Of a stretch of 23,487 nucleotides of DNA, positions 12,014-19,500 are shown piece after piece. Source of the DNA: a bacterium (GTDB lineage Bacteria; Desulfobacterota; JAPLJL01); contig JAQTNV010000055.1 of NCBI GenBank assembly GCA_028713675.1, positions 1 to 23,487 of the forward strand, read 5' to 3'. The notes beneath the pieces were generated by a model, which did not search any database, was not told the origin of the DNA, and saw nothing but the letters and a program-made list of their open reading frames with translations. Made by a program: the position numbers and the translations under genes. Every line of letters begins with the position of its first letter. Position 1 is the stretch's first letter.

Positions 12014-12468
12014 TCTTTGGTTTCTTTGGTTTCTTTAGTTTCTTTAGTTTCTTTAGTTTCTTTAGTTTCTTTGGTTTTTTTGGTTCGATGTTCCCAGTCC
12101 CTTTGATTGTCCCTCAGGTATTTGATTAATCCCGAAATCATTCGAGAGGTTTTATCGGCCTGATCGTAAATATTTTTGAATTCGGTTTCCTCAATGTACT
12201 TTTGATCTAACGCGACATATAGATGACTTTGGACTTCGGCTGATGATGACATTGAAATGAACAAGAATTGGATAAATTCCTTGGATGATCTTCTAACAAA
12301 ACCTTCCGCAATATTAGCCATCACAGAGCTGGCGCTGGATTGGATCTGGCTGCAGAGCCGCAGATCCTTATGGAAAGAAACACCATTGGTAGCGGCGTAT
12401 GCCATCTTGGTCAGCTCCCGGGCTTGCTGCCAGCATTCAAGGTCTTCGAAACGGGTAATCTTCGTCAT
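12010..12468 (-). CDS. Four-helix-bundle protein with nonamer-encoded KET tail
   Basis: 152 residues. Family motifs are RFEDLECWQQARELTKMAYA, QIQSSASSVMANIAEGFVRR and SKEFIQFLFISMSSSAEVQS, matching the 'W..A..L...Y', 'NIAEG..R' and 'EF..FL..A.GS..E' pattern. The function of the family is unclear. Normal members stop near residue 125; here the frame continues through a perfect TCTTTAGTT-type nonamer array that codes for repeated Lys-Glu-Thr triplets and ends exactly in the ATGA overlap with the carbamoyltransferase. The tail is about 20 residues, very hydrophilic. It is the first gene after the promoter at 12574-12602. Confidence 0.88.
   Translation of the reverse strand: MTKITRFEDLECWQQARELTKMAYAATNGVSFHKDLRLCSQIQSSASSVMANIAEGFVRRSSKEFIQFLFISMSSSAEVQSHLYVALDQKYIEETEFKNIYDQADKTSRMISGLIKYLRDNQRDWEHRTKKTKETKETKETKETKETKETKE
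12014..12085. repeat. Perfect-period TCTTTAGTT/TCTTTGGTT nonamer array (coding)
   Basis: Eight consecutive 9-bp units, TCTTTGGTT and TCTTTAGTT, with no indels, ending against the carbamoyltransferase start codon. On the minus strand it is translated as (Lys-Glu-Thr)n. Because 9 is a multiple of 3 the tail stays in frame whatever the copy number. Confidence 0.9.
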
Positions 12469-12550
12469 TTGGTTTGTTCGATTTGTTTGGTTTCTTGGAT
12501 AACTAGAGAAACCAGAAAAACTAGAGAAACTAAAATAACCAGACCAATCG

Positions 12551-12565
12551 GTTCAATAATTGAAC
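12551..12565. promoter_or_regulatory. Operator-like palindrome GTTCA-N5-TGAAC
   Basis: GTTCAAT A ATTGAAC is a perfect 7+1+7 palindrome, 8 nt beyond the -10 box of the minus-strand promoter and so just downstream of the predicted start. The same GTTCA-N5-TGAAC arms followed by GCA occur at 1116-1130 before MarR copy 1. Confidence 0.6.
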
Positions 12566-12573
12566 GCAGGGAA

Positions 12574-12602
12574 ATTTTAAAAAGTTCGCAGAATAATGTC
12601 AA
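12574..12602 (-). promoter_or_regulatory. Sigma70-type promoter for the carbamoyltransferase operon
   Basis: Minus strand: TTGACA (12602-12597), 17-nt spacer, TAAAAT (12579-12574). A perfect -35 box and a 5/6 -10 box at optimal spacing. The layout (promoter then palindrome) is the same as at 1116-1169, and the -35 boxes continue as TTGACAT in both. Confidence 0.72.
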
Positions 12603-12648
12603 GGAACTTTTTGGGAGAAGGGAGGGGAAATATATAATGATGGGGGAA

Positions 12649-12677
12649 TTTTGAAAAAGGAGTTTTTAGTATATAAT
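12649..12677 (+). promoter_or_regulatory. Candidate plus-strand promoter for the WecA-like gene
   Basis: A perfect TATAAT at 12672-12677 with TTTTGA (12649-12654) at 17 nt, or the better-matching TTGAAA (12651-12656) at only 15 nt. It would leave a leader of about 300 nt consisting mainly of nonamer repeats before the ATG at 12989. A second TATAAT at 12633-12638 is an alternative. Confidence 0.45.
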
Positions 12678-12759
12678 TATTGATTCAGCGGAAAAGTAAG
12701 GGAGAGACAGCAGATAAAAAAAGGGGCAATTACCCTAGGAAAACAGGTGATAGGCAAAT

Positions 12760-12975
12760 GCGTCCATAGTGTCCATAGAGTCCGTAGTGTCCATAGTGTC
12801 AAAGAACAGTTCATAGAGTCCATAGTGTCGTCGTGTCCGTAGTGTCCGTAGTGTCAAAGAACAGTTCATAGAGTCCGTAGTGTTCATAGGGTTCGTAGCG
12901 TCAAAGAAAAAGATTGAATGATTTGACACAATAGACACAATGGACACGATAGACTCAATAGACTAAACAGACCAG
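12760..12975. repeat. GTGTCCATA / GACACAATGG nonamer inverted array
   Basis: Left arm of GTCCATAGT, TTCATAGAG and GTCCGTAGT units with two AAAGAACAGTTCATAGAGTC links (12763-12905); right arm of GACACAATA GACACAATG GACACGATA GACTCAATA units (12923-12965). It abuts the start of the WecA-like gene. Confidence 0.85.
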
Positions 12976-12988
12976 ATAGATCAGGAAA

Positions 12989-14047
12989 ATGAAAACCTTT
13001 GCCGCTTTATTCATCGCCTCGTTTATCCTCAGTTACGTCCTCACCCCCCTGATGGCGAAGCTCTCCCAGGCCAGGGGATGGGTGGACCACCCGAGCGAGG
13101 AGAGGAAGATCCACGAAAAACCCACCCCCACGCTGGGGGGGATACCGTTATTCTTCGCCATTATCATTCCCCTTTGCATCCTTTCTTACTGGCCGAACGC
13201 CCAGGGCGACCTGGTCCGGGAACAATTCCTGCCCCTCTCGGGGCTTCTGATCGGCATCCTGATGATGCTCGCCCTGGGGATTTACGACGACCGCAAAGGG
13301 GCGGGCCACCGGCTCAAATTTATCGTCCAGATCCTGGCGGCGGTGGTGATCTATTACATGGGATTCCAGATCGAGACCATTTCCCTACCTTTCGGGCTTC
13401 ACCTGGACCTCTGGTATTTCGCCCTGCCCTTCACCATCCTCTGGGTGGTGGGGATCACCAACGCAGTCAACCTGATTGACGGGATAGACGGCCTGGCGGC
13501 CGGGGTCAGCCTTTTCGCCACGGGAGCCATCTTCGTGGTTTCCATAATCTTCGAGAGGTCCTTCACCTCCGCCATCGCCCTGGCCATGGGCGGGGCGCTC
13601 CTCGGTTTCCTCCGCTACAACTTCTACCCCGCCAAGATCTTCATGGGGGATTCGGGAAGCCTGGTGATCGGATTCATGATCTCGGCGATCGGCATCCGGG
13701 GCTCCTACAAGGGCGCGACGATGGTGGCCCTGCTGATCCCCATCCTGGCCCTGGGGGTGCCGATCATGGACACGCTCCTGGCCATCGGGAGAAGGCTCTG
13801 GGCGAGAAAGCCGGTCTTTTCCGGGGACCGCGACCATATCCACCACCGCCTGATCGAGCGGGGGCTTTCACAGAGCAAGGCGGCGCTTTTACTTTACGGG
13901 CTGACGGCCTTTTTCGGGGTGATGGCCTTCCTGATCACGCTCGGGAACAGCGAGGAGATCGCCCTGATCCTTTTGGCCTTCGGGATTGTATCGGTGGTGG
14001 TGATTCAGCGTCTGGGGTATTTTGGGAGAGGAAATGGGAAAAAATAG
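12989..14047 (+). CDS. WecA/TagO-type polyprenyl-phosphate sugar-1-phosphate transferase
   Basis: 352 residues with about ten transmembrane helices. Family motifs are all present: the first cytoplasmic loop DHPSEERKIHEKPTPTLGG (33-51), the Mg2+-binding GIYDDRKG (98-105; D100/D101), NLIDGIDGLAAG (161-172), FMGDSGSL (218-225) and the HIHH loop (283-286) typical of WecA/TagO rather than MraY. It transfers a HexNAc-1-phosphate from a UDP-sugar to undecaprenyl phosphate at the inner membrane, starting a lipid-linked glycan. It is the only clear plus-strand gene, divergent from the carbamoyltransferase operon and convergent with the mutase. AGGAAA precedes the ATG as a weak ribosome site. Confidence 0.93.
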   Translation: MKTFAALFIASFILSYVLTPLMAKLSQARGWVDHPSEERKIHEKPTPTLGGIPLFFAIIIPLCILSYWPNAQGDLVREQFLPLSGLLIGILMMLALGIYDDRKGAGHRLKFIVQILAAVVIYYMGFQIETISLPFGLHLDLWYFALPFTILWVVGITNAVNLIDGIDGLAAGVSLFATGAIFVVSIIFERSFTSAIALAMGGALLGFLRYNFYPAKIFMGDSGSLVIGFMISAIGIRGSYKGATMVALLIPILALGVPIMDTLLAIGRRLWARKPVFSGDRDHIHHRLIERGLSQSKAALLLYGLTAFFGVMAFLITLGNSEEIALILLAFGIVSVVVIQRLGYFGRGNGKK

Positions 14048-14275
14048 GTCGTGGGGCAAAAGCGTCCATTGAGTCTGTTGAGTCCATAGTGTCTATAGTG
14101 TCAAAGAAAAAGTATAAACCGACACAATGAACCCAAAGAACACGATAGACCCGACTGACAATATTCCCTTTGAGCTTTGAACTATCACCTTGTTCTTCTT
14201 TCCAGCTACCTAACCACCTTGTTCTTCTTTCTAGCCACCTAACAACCCAACAACCTAGCCACCTTATTTTTCTGG
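14048..14275. repeat. Convergent spacer with nonamers, then CTACC-type heptamers
   Basis: GTCCATTGA/GTCTATAGT nonamers (14066-14102) and a GACACAATGAACCC right arm (14122-14160), then CTTTGAG-type units and a direct repeat of ACCACCTTGTTCTTCTTTC (two copies, about 14186-14232), then CCTAACAACCC/CTGGCTACTG units into the stop of the mutase gene. No intrinsic terminator with a T-run is evident. Confidence 0.7.
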
Positions 14276-15733
14276 CTACTGCTTACTGCCTACTTTTCTC
14301 AACAACTTTTCGAACGCATCGCGTAACTGCTTCAGTGCCTTTTCATCCTCCGCTTCGTAGCGGAGGACCAGGGCCGGCTGGGTGTTGGAGGCCCGCGCCA
14401 GGACCCAGCCCCGGTCGAAGGTGACCCGGATCCCGTCCACGGTCACGACCCCGCGCGGGGCCAGCCCGAAGTGGCTTTCCACCCGGCTTGCATCCGAGAG
14501 GAATTCCTTCAGCCGGGTTACGATCCCGAACTTCTCCTCTTCCCGGCAGTCCACCCGGATCTCGGGCGTGGCGCAGGCGGCGGGCAGTTCATCCACCCAT
14601 TCGGAAAGACTTTTCCCGCTTTTCAGGATCAGCTCGATCAGCCGGAGCGAGGCGTAAACGGCGTCGTCGTAGCCGAAGTAGCGGTCGGCAAAGAAGAGGT
14701 GGCCGCTCATCTCGCCCGCGAGGAGAGCTTTTTCCTCTTTCATTTTTTTCTTGATCAGGGAGTGGCCGGTTTTCCACATGATCGCCCGGCCCCCGGCCCG
14801 GGTGATCTCGTCGTACATCACCTGCGAGCACTTGACCTCGCCGATGACGGCGCCGCCCGGGTTTTCCCGGAGAATGGCGCGGGAAAAGATCGCCATCAGG
14901 GCGTCGCCCCAGACGATCCTCCCCTCCGGGTCGACCACGCCGATCCGGTCGGCGTCGCCGTCGTAGCCGATCCCGGCGGCGGCCTTCTCCCGGGCCACCG
15001 TCCGGATCAGGTCGCGCATGTTCTCCGGAACCGTGGGGTCGGGATGGTGGTGGGGGAAACGCCCGTCCGGCTCGCTGTAAAGCTCGACCGCCCGGACCCC
15101 GAGCCGTTTCAGGATCGCGGGGACGACCAGGCCCGCGGTCCCGTTCCCGGAGTCGATAACCACCTTGAACCCTTTCCGCTTCCCGGCCCGGGCCTTGATC
15201 CCGCGGAAGTGCTTCACCATGAAATCAATGTAGTCCGAATTGATTTCCCGCTCTTCCCTCCGGCCTGTAAGCCCTACCCTCCGGCCTGTAAGCCCTACGG
15301 GCTGGAAGCGGGGCTGGAAGGGACCCCCGGCAAGCTTCCCGATCTTCAGGATCTCTTTTCCGTAAAGGGTTTCCTTCCCGGAGCAGACCTTGAACCCGTT
15401 GTATTCGGATGGGTTGTGCGAGCCGGTGATCATCACCCCGCCCCGGGGTTTCAGGTGGAAAAGCGAGAAGTAGAGCACCGGCGTGGGGCAGACGCCGAGA
15501 TCGAGGACCGAAAGCCCGGCCCGGGCCAGGCCGGCCGCGAGGGCGTCTTTCAGGCGGGGAGAACTCAGGCGGGCGTCCCGGCCGACGGTCACCTTTTTGC
15601 TTTTCCCGGGGGCGTAACGGAGGAGGTAGGTCCCGATCGCCCGGCCGAGCTGTTCGATGGCCGCGGAGGAAAATTCCTCATCCGCAATCCCGCGGATGTC
15701 ATATTGGCGGAAACAGTGTTGAGGAATCAACAT
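14276..15733 (-). CDS. Phosphomannomutase/phosphoglucomutase
   Basis: 485 residues, somewhat longer than the usual 450-460 because of an insert. Visible motifs: RQYDIRGI (9-16), VTVGRDARLSS (48-58), the phosphoserine loop MITGSHNPSEYNG (101-113, catalytic S105), the metal loop GYDGDADRIGVVD (256-268), the sugar-specificity loop GEMSGH (340-345) and the C-terminal phosphate-binding ASNTQPALVLRYEA. It interconverts sugar 6- and 1-phosphates and would feed ManC with mannose-1-phosphate. About residues 136-161 derive from repeat C (15256-15322) in the loop after domain I. No Shine-Dalgarno precedes the ATG; GGTCATA heptamers do. The C-terminal KVGSKQ and stop lie in CTACTGC-type repeats. Confidence 0.93.
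   Translation of the reverse strand: MLIPQHCFRQYDIRGIADEEFSSAAIEQLGRAIGTYLLRYAPGKSKKVTVGRDARLSSPRLKDALAAGLARAGLSVLDLGVCPTPVLYFSLFHLKPRGGVMITGSHNPSEYNGFKVCSGKETLYGKEILKIGKLAGGPFQPRFQPVGLTGRRVGLTGRREEREINSDYIDFMVKHFRGIKARAGKRKGFKVVIDSGNGTAGLVVPAILKRLGVRAVELYSEPDGRFPHHHPDPTVPENMRDLIRTVAREKAAAGIGYDGDADRIGVVDPEGRIVWGDALMAIFSRAILRENPGGAVIGEVKCSQVMYDEITRAGGRAIMWKTGHSLIKKKMKEEKALLAGEMSGHLFFADRYFGYDDAVYASLRLIELILKSGKSLSEWVDELPAACATPEIRVDCREEEKFGIVTRLKEFLSDASRVESHFGLAPRGVVTVDGIRVTFDRGWVLARASNTQPALVLRYEAEDEKALKQLRDAFEKLLRKVGSKQ
15256..15322. repeat. GC-rich dispersed repeat C, copy 2 (inside the mutase gene)
   Basis: Two tandem 21-bp units (CCCTCCGGCCTGTAAGCCCT A) followed by CGGGCTGGAAGCGGGGCTGG. The 21-bp period equals seven codons and keeps the frame; the encoded VGLTGRR appears twice. 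Shares its core with 5917-6021 and 21482-21546. Confidence 0.85.
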
Positions 15734-15737
15734 AAGG

Positions 15738-15911
15738 TCATGGGTCGTAGGTCATAGGTCATAGGTGAAAGATAAGACGTGAAACGTGAGGCGTAAGGCG
15801 TAAGGGGTAAAAAGCCGAAGGCAGAAAAACAAGGTGATGGTCATTGAAAATCCCCCTCGATCCCCCTTTTAACAAAGGGGGAAGATATTTGCTTTGACTT
15901 TAACCTAAAAC
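15738..15911. repeat. GGTCATA / CCTATGA heptamer inverted spacer
   Basis: Left arm GGTCATG GGTCGTA GGTCATA GGTCATA (15738-15765) plus CGTGAGG/CGTAAGG units (to about 15810); right arm ACCTAAA ACCTATG ACCTATG ACCCATC (15902-15930), which runs into the epimerase gene and encodes its last residues (MGHRS) and stop. A separate palindrome lies at 15861-15882. Confidence 0.8.
15861..15882. repeat. Palindrome TCCCCCTTT-TAAC-AAAGGGGGA
   Basis: Perfect 9-bp arms (15861-15869 and 15874-15882) around a 4-nt loop, preceded by a second TCCCCCTCGA half-unit at 15851. From memory, AATCCCCCTT.../AAGGGGGATT palindromes of this kind recur in many bacterial genomes as dispersed elements; a terminator function is possible but there is no T-run. 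Confidence 0.65.
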
Positions 15912-16844
15912 CTATGACCTATGACCCATCACCAATTTCTTGAGTCCTTCTTCGAAGGAGCAGACCGGCTTGTATCCGAGCTTGGCTTGGATCTTGCCGA
16001 TGTCGGCCAGGGAGTGTTTTACCTCCCCGCTCCGGGGCGGGGCGTAAATCGCCTTCTGCGAGCGTTTCAGCAGGGCCTGGAGCTGGCGGTACATCTCGTT
16101 GACCGAGATCCCGTGCCCGCCCGCCACGTTGAAAACCTCGCCGGGAAAATCGCGGGCTTTTTCCGCCGCCAGCAGGTTGGCCCGGACCACGTTGGCCACA
16201 AACGTGAAGTCGCGGGTCTGCTCCCCGTCCCCGAAAATGGTGGGGCGCTTATTTTCCTTCAAGGCGCGGATGAACCTGGGGATCACGGCCGAATACTGGG
16301 AGGTGGGGTCCTGCCGGGGGCCGAAGACGTTGAAGTAGCGGAGGCAGACGATATTCATCCGGTAGAGCCGGGAATAGGCGAGGCAGTATTTTTCCCCCGC
16401 GAGCTTGGAGACCGCGTAGGGGGAAAGCGGGTTGGGAACCCCGGTTTCCTTGATCGGCAGCACCTGGTCCCCTCCGTAGATGGAGGAGGAAGAGGCGAAA
16501 ACGACGGTTTTCACCCCGGCGGTGCGGGCGGCGTCGAGGATGTTGATCGTGCCCCCCACGTTGACCTCGTTGGTGGTGATCGGGTCGGCGATCGAGCGGG
16601 GAACGGAGGGCAGGGCCCCCTGGTGGAAGATCACGTCCATGCCCCGGACCGCCTCGATCACCACGTGGTAACTGCGGAGATCGCCCTCGACCACTTGAAT
16701 CCGGTCGCCGAACGCGGTGAGGTTGCCGCGCTTGCCCGTGGCGAAGTTGTCCAGGACCCGGACCTTGGCCCCTTTCTTTTTCAGAAGCGCTTCCACGATG
16801 TTGGAGCCGATAAATCCGGCCCCGCCGGTCACCAAATAGTTCAT
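15912..16844 (-). CDS. NAD-dependent nucleotide-sugar 4-epimerase, WbpP-like
   Basis: 310 residues, extended-SDR fold. NAD motif VTGGAGFIGS (5-14), D32 after the second strand, FASSSSIYGG (117-125), and the catalytic pair Y143/K147 in SPYAVSKLAGEKY. FNVFGPRQDPTSQYSAVIP and the ending region APPRSGEVKHSLADI followed by LGYKP resemble WbpP-type UDP-GlcNAc(A) 4-epimerases more than GalE. The substrate cannot be fixed by eye; it could equally act on UDP-glucose or UDP-glucuronate. A good Shine-Dalgarno (AAGGAG) precedes the ATG. The C-terminal HRS and stop codon come from GGTCATA heptamers. Confidence 0.88.
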   Translation of the reverse strand: MNYLVTGGAGFIGSNIVEALLKKKGAKVRVLDNFATGKRGNLTAFGDRIQVVEGDLRSYHVVIEAVRGMDVIFHQGALPSVPRSIADPITTNEVNVGGTINILDAARTAGVKTVVFASSSSIYGGDQVLPIKETGVPNPLSPYAVSKLAGEKYCLAYSRLYRMNIVCLRYFNVFGPRQDPTSQYSAVIPRFIRALKENKRPTIFGDGEQTRDFTFVANVVRANLLAAEKARDFPGEVFNVAGGHGISVNEMYRQLQALLKRSQKAIYAPPRSGEVKHSLADIGKIQAKLGYKPVCSFEEGLKKLVMGHRS

Positions 16845-16857
16845 GTCAACTCCTTGT

Positions 16858-17042
16858 TAACTGATAGCATAGTGCATAGGGCAGAGAGCATAGGGTTCAC
16901 AGCGAAGAGCTAAGAGCCCAAAGCATAAATATAAAAGTCCAAAATTATCATTCTGAGTCTTATTATTTATGTCATTGCGAGCGGCAGCGAAGCAATCTCT
17001 CTTTTTCTTGGACGCTTTGCCCTCTGCTCTATGCTCTATGCT
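16858..17042. repeat. GCATAGG / CTCTATG heptamer inverted spacer
   Basis: Left arm GCATAGT GCATAGG GCAGAGA GCATAGG (16866-16893), an AT-rich centre (16925-16970), a motif CATTGCGAGCGGCAGCGAAG (16973-16992, ending GCAATCTC at 16999) known to me as a common dispersed bacterial repeat, then right arm CTCTGCT CTATGCT CTATGCT CTATGCT (17022-17055). The right arm continues into the fucose-synthase gene and encodes its last residues. Confidence 0.8.
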
Positions 17043-17972
17043 CTATGCTCTATGCTTCAGAAACCATTCATACGTCGATGCGATTCCTTCCTGGAGGGAG
17101 ATTTTCGCTTTCCAGCCCAGCTGGTTGATCCGGGAGGAGTCCACCAGCTTCCGGGGCATCCCGTCCGGCTTGGTCCGGTCGAAGACGATCCGGCCCCGGA
17201 ACCCAACCACATCACAGACCAGCTCCGCCAGCTCCTTGATCGTCGCTTCTTTCCCCGCCCCGACATTGATAATCTCGTTCCGATCGTAGCGTTTCATCAG
17301 GAAGAGGCAGGCGGCGGCCAGGTCGTCCACGTGCAGGAATTCCCGGCGGGGGCGGCCCGTGCCCCAGACAACGATCTCTTTTTTGTTTCGGGTCTTGGCT
17401 TCATGGGCCTTGAGTATGATGGCCGGGAGGAAGTGGGATGTCACCGGATCGAAATTGTCCTCCGGACCGTAAAGGTTGGTGGGCATGACCGAGATGAAAT
17501 TGGTGCCGTACTGGCGGTTGTAGGACTGGCACATGACGATCCCGGCGATCTTGGCGACGGCGTAGGGCTCGTTGGTGGGCTCGAGGGGCCCGGTCAGGAG
17601 GTATTCCTCCTTCATCGGCTGAGGGCACTCGCGGGGATAGACACAGGTGCTTCCCAGGAACAGGAGTTTTTTCACGCCCGTGCGCCAGGCGGAGTCGATT
17701 ATATTGGTCTGGACTTCCAGGTTTTCCCGAATGAAGTCGGCCCGGTAGGTATTGTTGGCAATGATTCCGCCGACCCGGGCCGCGGCCATAAAGACATATT
17801 CCGGTTTTTCGTCCCGGAAAAATTTCTCGACTTTGCTCTGCCGGGTCAGGTCCAGCTCTTTATGGGTGCGGGTGACCAGGTTCCGGCAGCCCTCTTTCAG
17901 GAGGGCGCGGGTGATCGCGGAGCCCACCAGGCCGCGGTGACCGGCGACATAAATACGGGAACTCAGGTTCAT
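17043..17972 (-). CDS. fcl: GDP-L-fucose synthase
   Basis: 309 residues. NADP motif [12 protein letters not shown] (9-20); catalytic [18 protein letters not shown] (106-123) with C110; Y137/K141 in [10 protein letters not shown]180 in [19 protein letters not shown] (166-175). These match the epimerase and reductase residues of E. coli Fcl (WcaG). It epimerises and reduces GDP-4-keto-6-deoxymannose to GDP-L-fucose with NADPH, the step after Gmd, which is encoded immediately upstream. No Shine-Dalgarno: GTGTCGTAG-type nonamers abut the ATG. The C-terminal LKHRA and stop are made by GCATAGA heptamers. Confidence 0.96.
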   Translation of the reverse strand: MNLSSRIYVAGHRGLVGSAITRALLKEGCRNLVTRTHKELDLTRQSKVEKFFRDEKPEYVFMAAARVGGIIANNTYRADFIRENLEVQTNIIDSAWRTGVKKLLFLGSTCVYPRECPQPMKEEYLLTGPLEPTNEPYAVAKIAGIVMCQSYNRQYGTNFISVMPTNLYGPEDNFDPVTSHFLPAIILKAHEAKTRNKKEIVVWGTGRPRREFLHVDDLAAACLFLMKRYDRNEIINVGAGKEATIKELAELVCDVVGFRGRIVFDRTKPDGMPRKLVDSSRINQLGWKAKISLQEGIASTYEWFLKHRA

Positions 17973-18145
17973 AGTGTCGTAGTGTCCATTGTGTCCATCT
18001 GGTCTATCTGGTTCATCTGGTCTGTTCGGTCTTGGGTTATAGGTTATGGGTGATGGGCAAAACCTAACACCTATGACCTATCACCTATCACCTTGTTTTT
18101 CCGGCTACTGGCTACCGGCTACCTGCTACTGGCTACTGGTTTCTG
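17973..18145. repeat. Composite spacer: nonamers then GGTTATA/CCTATCA heptamers and CTACTGG units
   Basis: GTGTCGTAG, GTCCATTGT and TCTATCTGG nonamers (17973-18030) next to the fucose-synthase start; then a tight inverted pair, GGTTATAGGTTATGGG and CACCTATGACCTATCACC (18036-18092); then CTACTGG CTACCGG CTACCTG heptamers (18104-18150) reaching the gmd stop. Confidence 0.85.
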
Positions 18146-19285
18146 CTACTTACTGCGCCGGACCGTTCTTATATATTTATGCTGCGGCTTGTTTTTCTTA
18201 TCACCTTTGACCTTTGAACTTTGACCTTTGAGCTTTAAGGTTTCGTCTCTAAGCTCTTTTTTCGCCAGCTCCAGGTCTGCCGCCGTCATGATCCGGACCA
18301 GCTCGTCGAATTTCACTTTCGGGCGCCAGCCGAGCTTGTTCGCGGCCTTCGCGGGGTCGCCGATCAGGATTTCCACCTCGGTGGGCCGGAAGTAGCGGGG
18401 GTCGATCTCGACCAGCGTCCGGCCGGTCTTCCGGTCCGCCCCGGTTTCGTTCCTCCCCTTTCCCCGCCAGCGGATCTCCATCCCCAGCTCGGCGAAGGCC
18501 CGCTCGGTGAACTCCCGCACGGTGTGTTTCTCGCCCGTGGCGATCACGTAGTCGTCCGGTCTCTTCTGCTGGAGCATCATCCACATCGCCTCGACGTAAT
18601 CCGGGGCGTAGCCCCAGTCGCGCTGGGCGTCCAGGTTGCCCAGGAAAAGCTTGCTTTGCAATCCCAGGAGAATGCGGGCGGCGGCCCGGGTGATCTTGCG
18701 GGTGACGAAGGTTTCGCCCCGTCGGGGCGACTCGTGGTTGAAAAGGATCCCGTTGCAGGCGAAGAGCCCGTAGGCCTCCCGGTAATTGACCGTGACCCAG
18801 TAGGCGTAGAGCTTGGCCGCCGCGTAGGGACTGCGGGGGTAAAACGGGCTGGTTTCCGACTGGGGGAGATCCTCCAGCCCCCCGAAGAGCTCGCTGGTGG
18901 AAGCCTGGTAAAACCTGGGCCTGATCCCCAGTTCCTTGATCGCGTCCAGGATCCGGAGCGTTCCGACCGCGTCCACCTCGGCGGTGTACTCGGGCACCTC
19001 GAAGGAGACCAAGACGTGGCTCTGGGCCGCCAGGTTGTAGATCTCGTCGGGCTTGACCTTTTCCAGGACCCGGTTCAGGTTGCTCGAATCGGTCAGGTCC
19101 CCGTGGTGGAGGAAAAGCCTGACCCCGCTATGGTGGGGGTCCTTGTAGAGATGGTCGATCCGGGCGGTGTTGAACAGGCTGGCCCGACGGATGATCCCGT
19201 GGACCTCGTAGTTCTTCTTCAGCAGGAATTCCGCCAGGTAGGAACCATCCTGGCCGGTAATTCCAGTGATCAATGCGCGTTTCAT
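18146..19285 (-). CDS. gmd: GDP-mannose 4,6-dehydratase
   Basis: 379 residues; the core ends near residue 345. NADP motif [15 protein letters not shown] (6-20), GIIRRAS (30-36), catalytic STSELFGG (129-136), Y154/K158 in [27 protein letters not shown] (183-198) and the C-terminal [11 protein letters not shown]. It converts GDP-mannose to GDP-4-keto-6-deoxy-D-mannose, the substrate of Fcl encoded downstream. A clear GGAGG ribosome site precedes the ATG at 19285. The last 30 or so residues ([12 protein letters not shown], then a [17 protein letters not shown] tail) are atypical: part is encoded by TCAAAGG heptamers read through in frame. Confidence 0.97.
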   Translation of the reverse strand: MKRALITGITGQDGSYLAEFLLKKNYEVHGIIRRASLFNTARIDHLYKDPHHSGVRLFLHHGDLTDSSNLNRVLEKVKPDEIYNLAAQSHVLVSFEVPEYTAEVDAVGTLRILDAIKELGIRPRFYQASTSELFGGLEDLPQSETSPFYPRSPYAAAKLYAYWVTVNYREAYGLFACNGILFNHESPRRGETFVTRKITRAAARILLGLQSKLFLGNLDAQRDWGYAPDYVEAMWMMLQQKRPDDYVIATGEKHTVREFTERAFAELGMEIRWRGKGRNETGADRKTGRTLVEIDPRYFRPTEVEILIGDPAKAANKLGWRPKVKFDELVRIMTAADLELAKKELRDETLKLKGQSSKVKGDKKNKPQHKYIRTVRRSK

Positions 19286-19500
19286 CCAACCTCCATCGTG
19301 TCCATTGTGTCCATAGTGTCGTCGTGTCCATAGTGTCCCTCAGACAAACCCTTCGGGATAAATCCATTGGGTCGAAGAAAAAGACAGTTCATAGGGTTCG
19401 TAGTATCAGAAAGACAGTTCATTGAATCAAAATAAAGATTTAATGCTTCGACACAATAGATTCGATAGACACAACGGACGCAGTTTTCTTTGACCTTCCT
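19286..19500. repeat. GTGTCCATA nonamer inverted spacer
   Basis: Left arm GTGTCCATT GTGTCCATA GTGTCGTC GTGTCCATA (19297-19340), the 33-bp motif with TTCGGGATAAATCCAT (19335-19367; also at 9984-10016), GTTCATAGG units, then right arm GACACAATA GATTCGATA GACACAACG GACGCAG (19450-19483). No gene or clear terminator. Confidence 0.8.

Larger units (their letters stand above)
12469..12988. other. Divergent regulatory region between the two operons
   Basis: No gene. Nonamer DNA of the TTTCTTGG / CTAGAGAAA type fills 12470-12540 (an inverted pair). An AT-rich block follows with a palindrome (12551-12565), a strong minus-strand promoter (12574-12602) and at least one plus-strand -10 box (12672-12677; another candidate TATAAT at 12633-12638). 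From 12760 to about 12975 nonamers of the GTGTCCATA/GACACAATGG family form an inverted array leading to the WecA-like gene. Confidence 0.75.

Noticed and set aside
12633-12638. First TATAAT as the main promoter of the WecA-like gene
   Set aside because: The best -35 match at suitable spacing (TTGGGA, 16 nt) is poor; kept only as an alternative to the box at 12672-12677.
16973-16999. ATTGC...GCAAT element followed by a T-rich stretch as an intrinsic terminator
   Set aside because: The stem is short and no plus-strand gene ends upstream; it matches a common dispersed repeat better.
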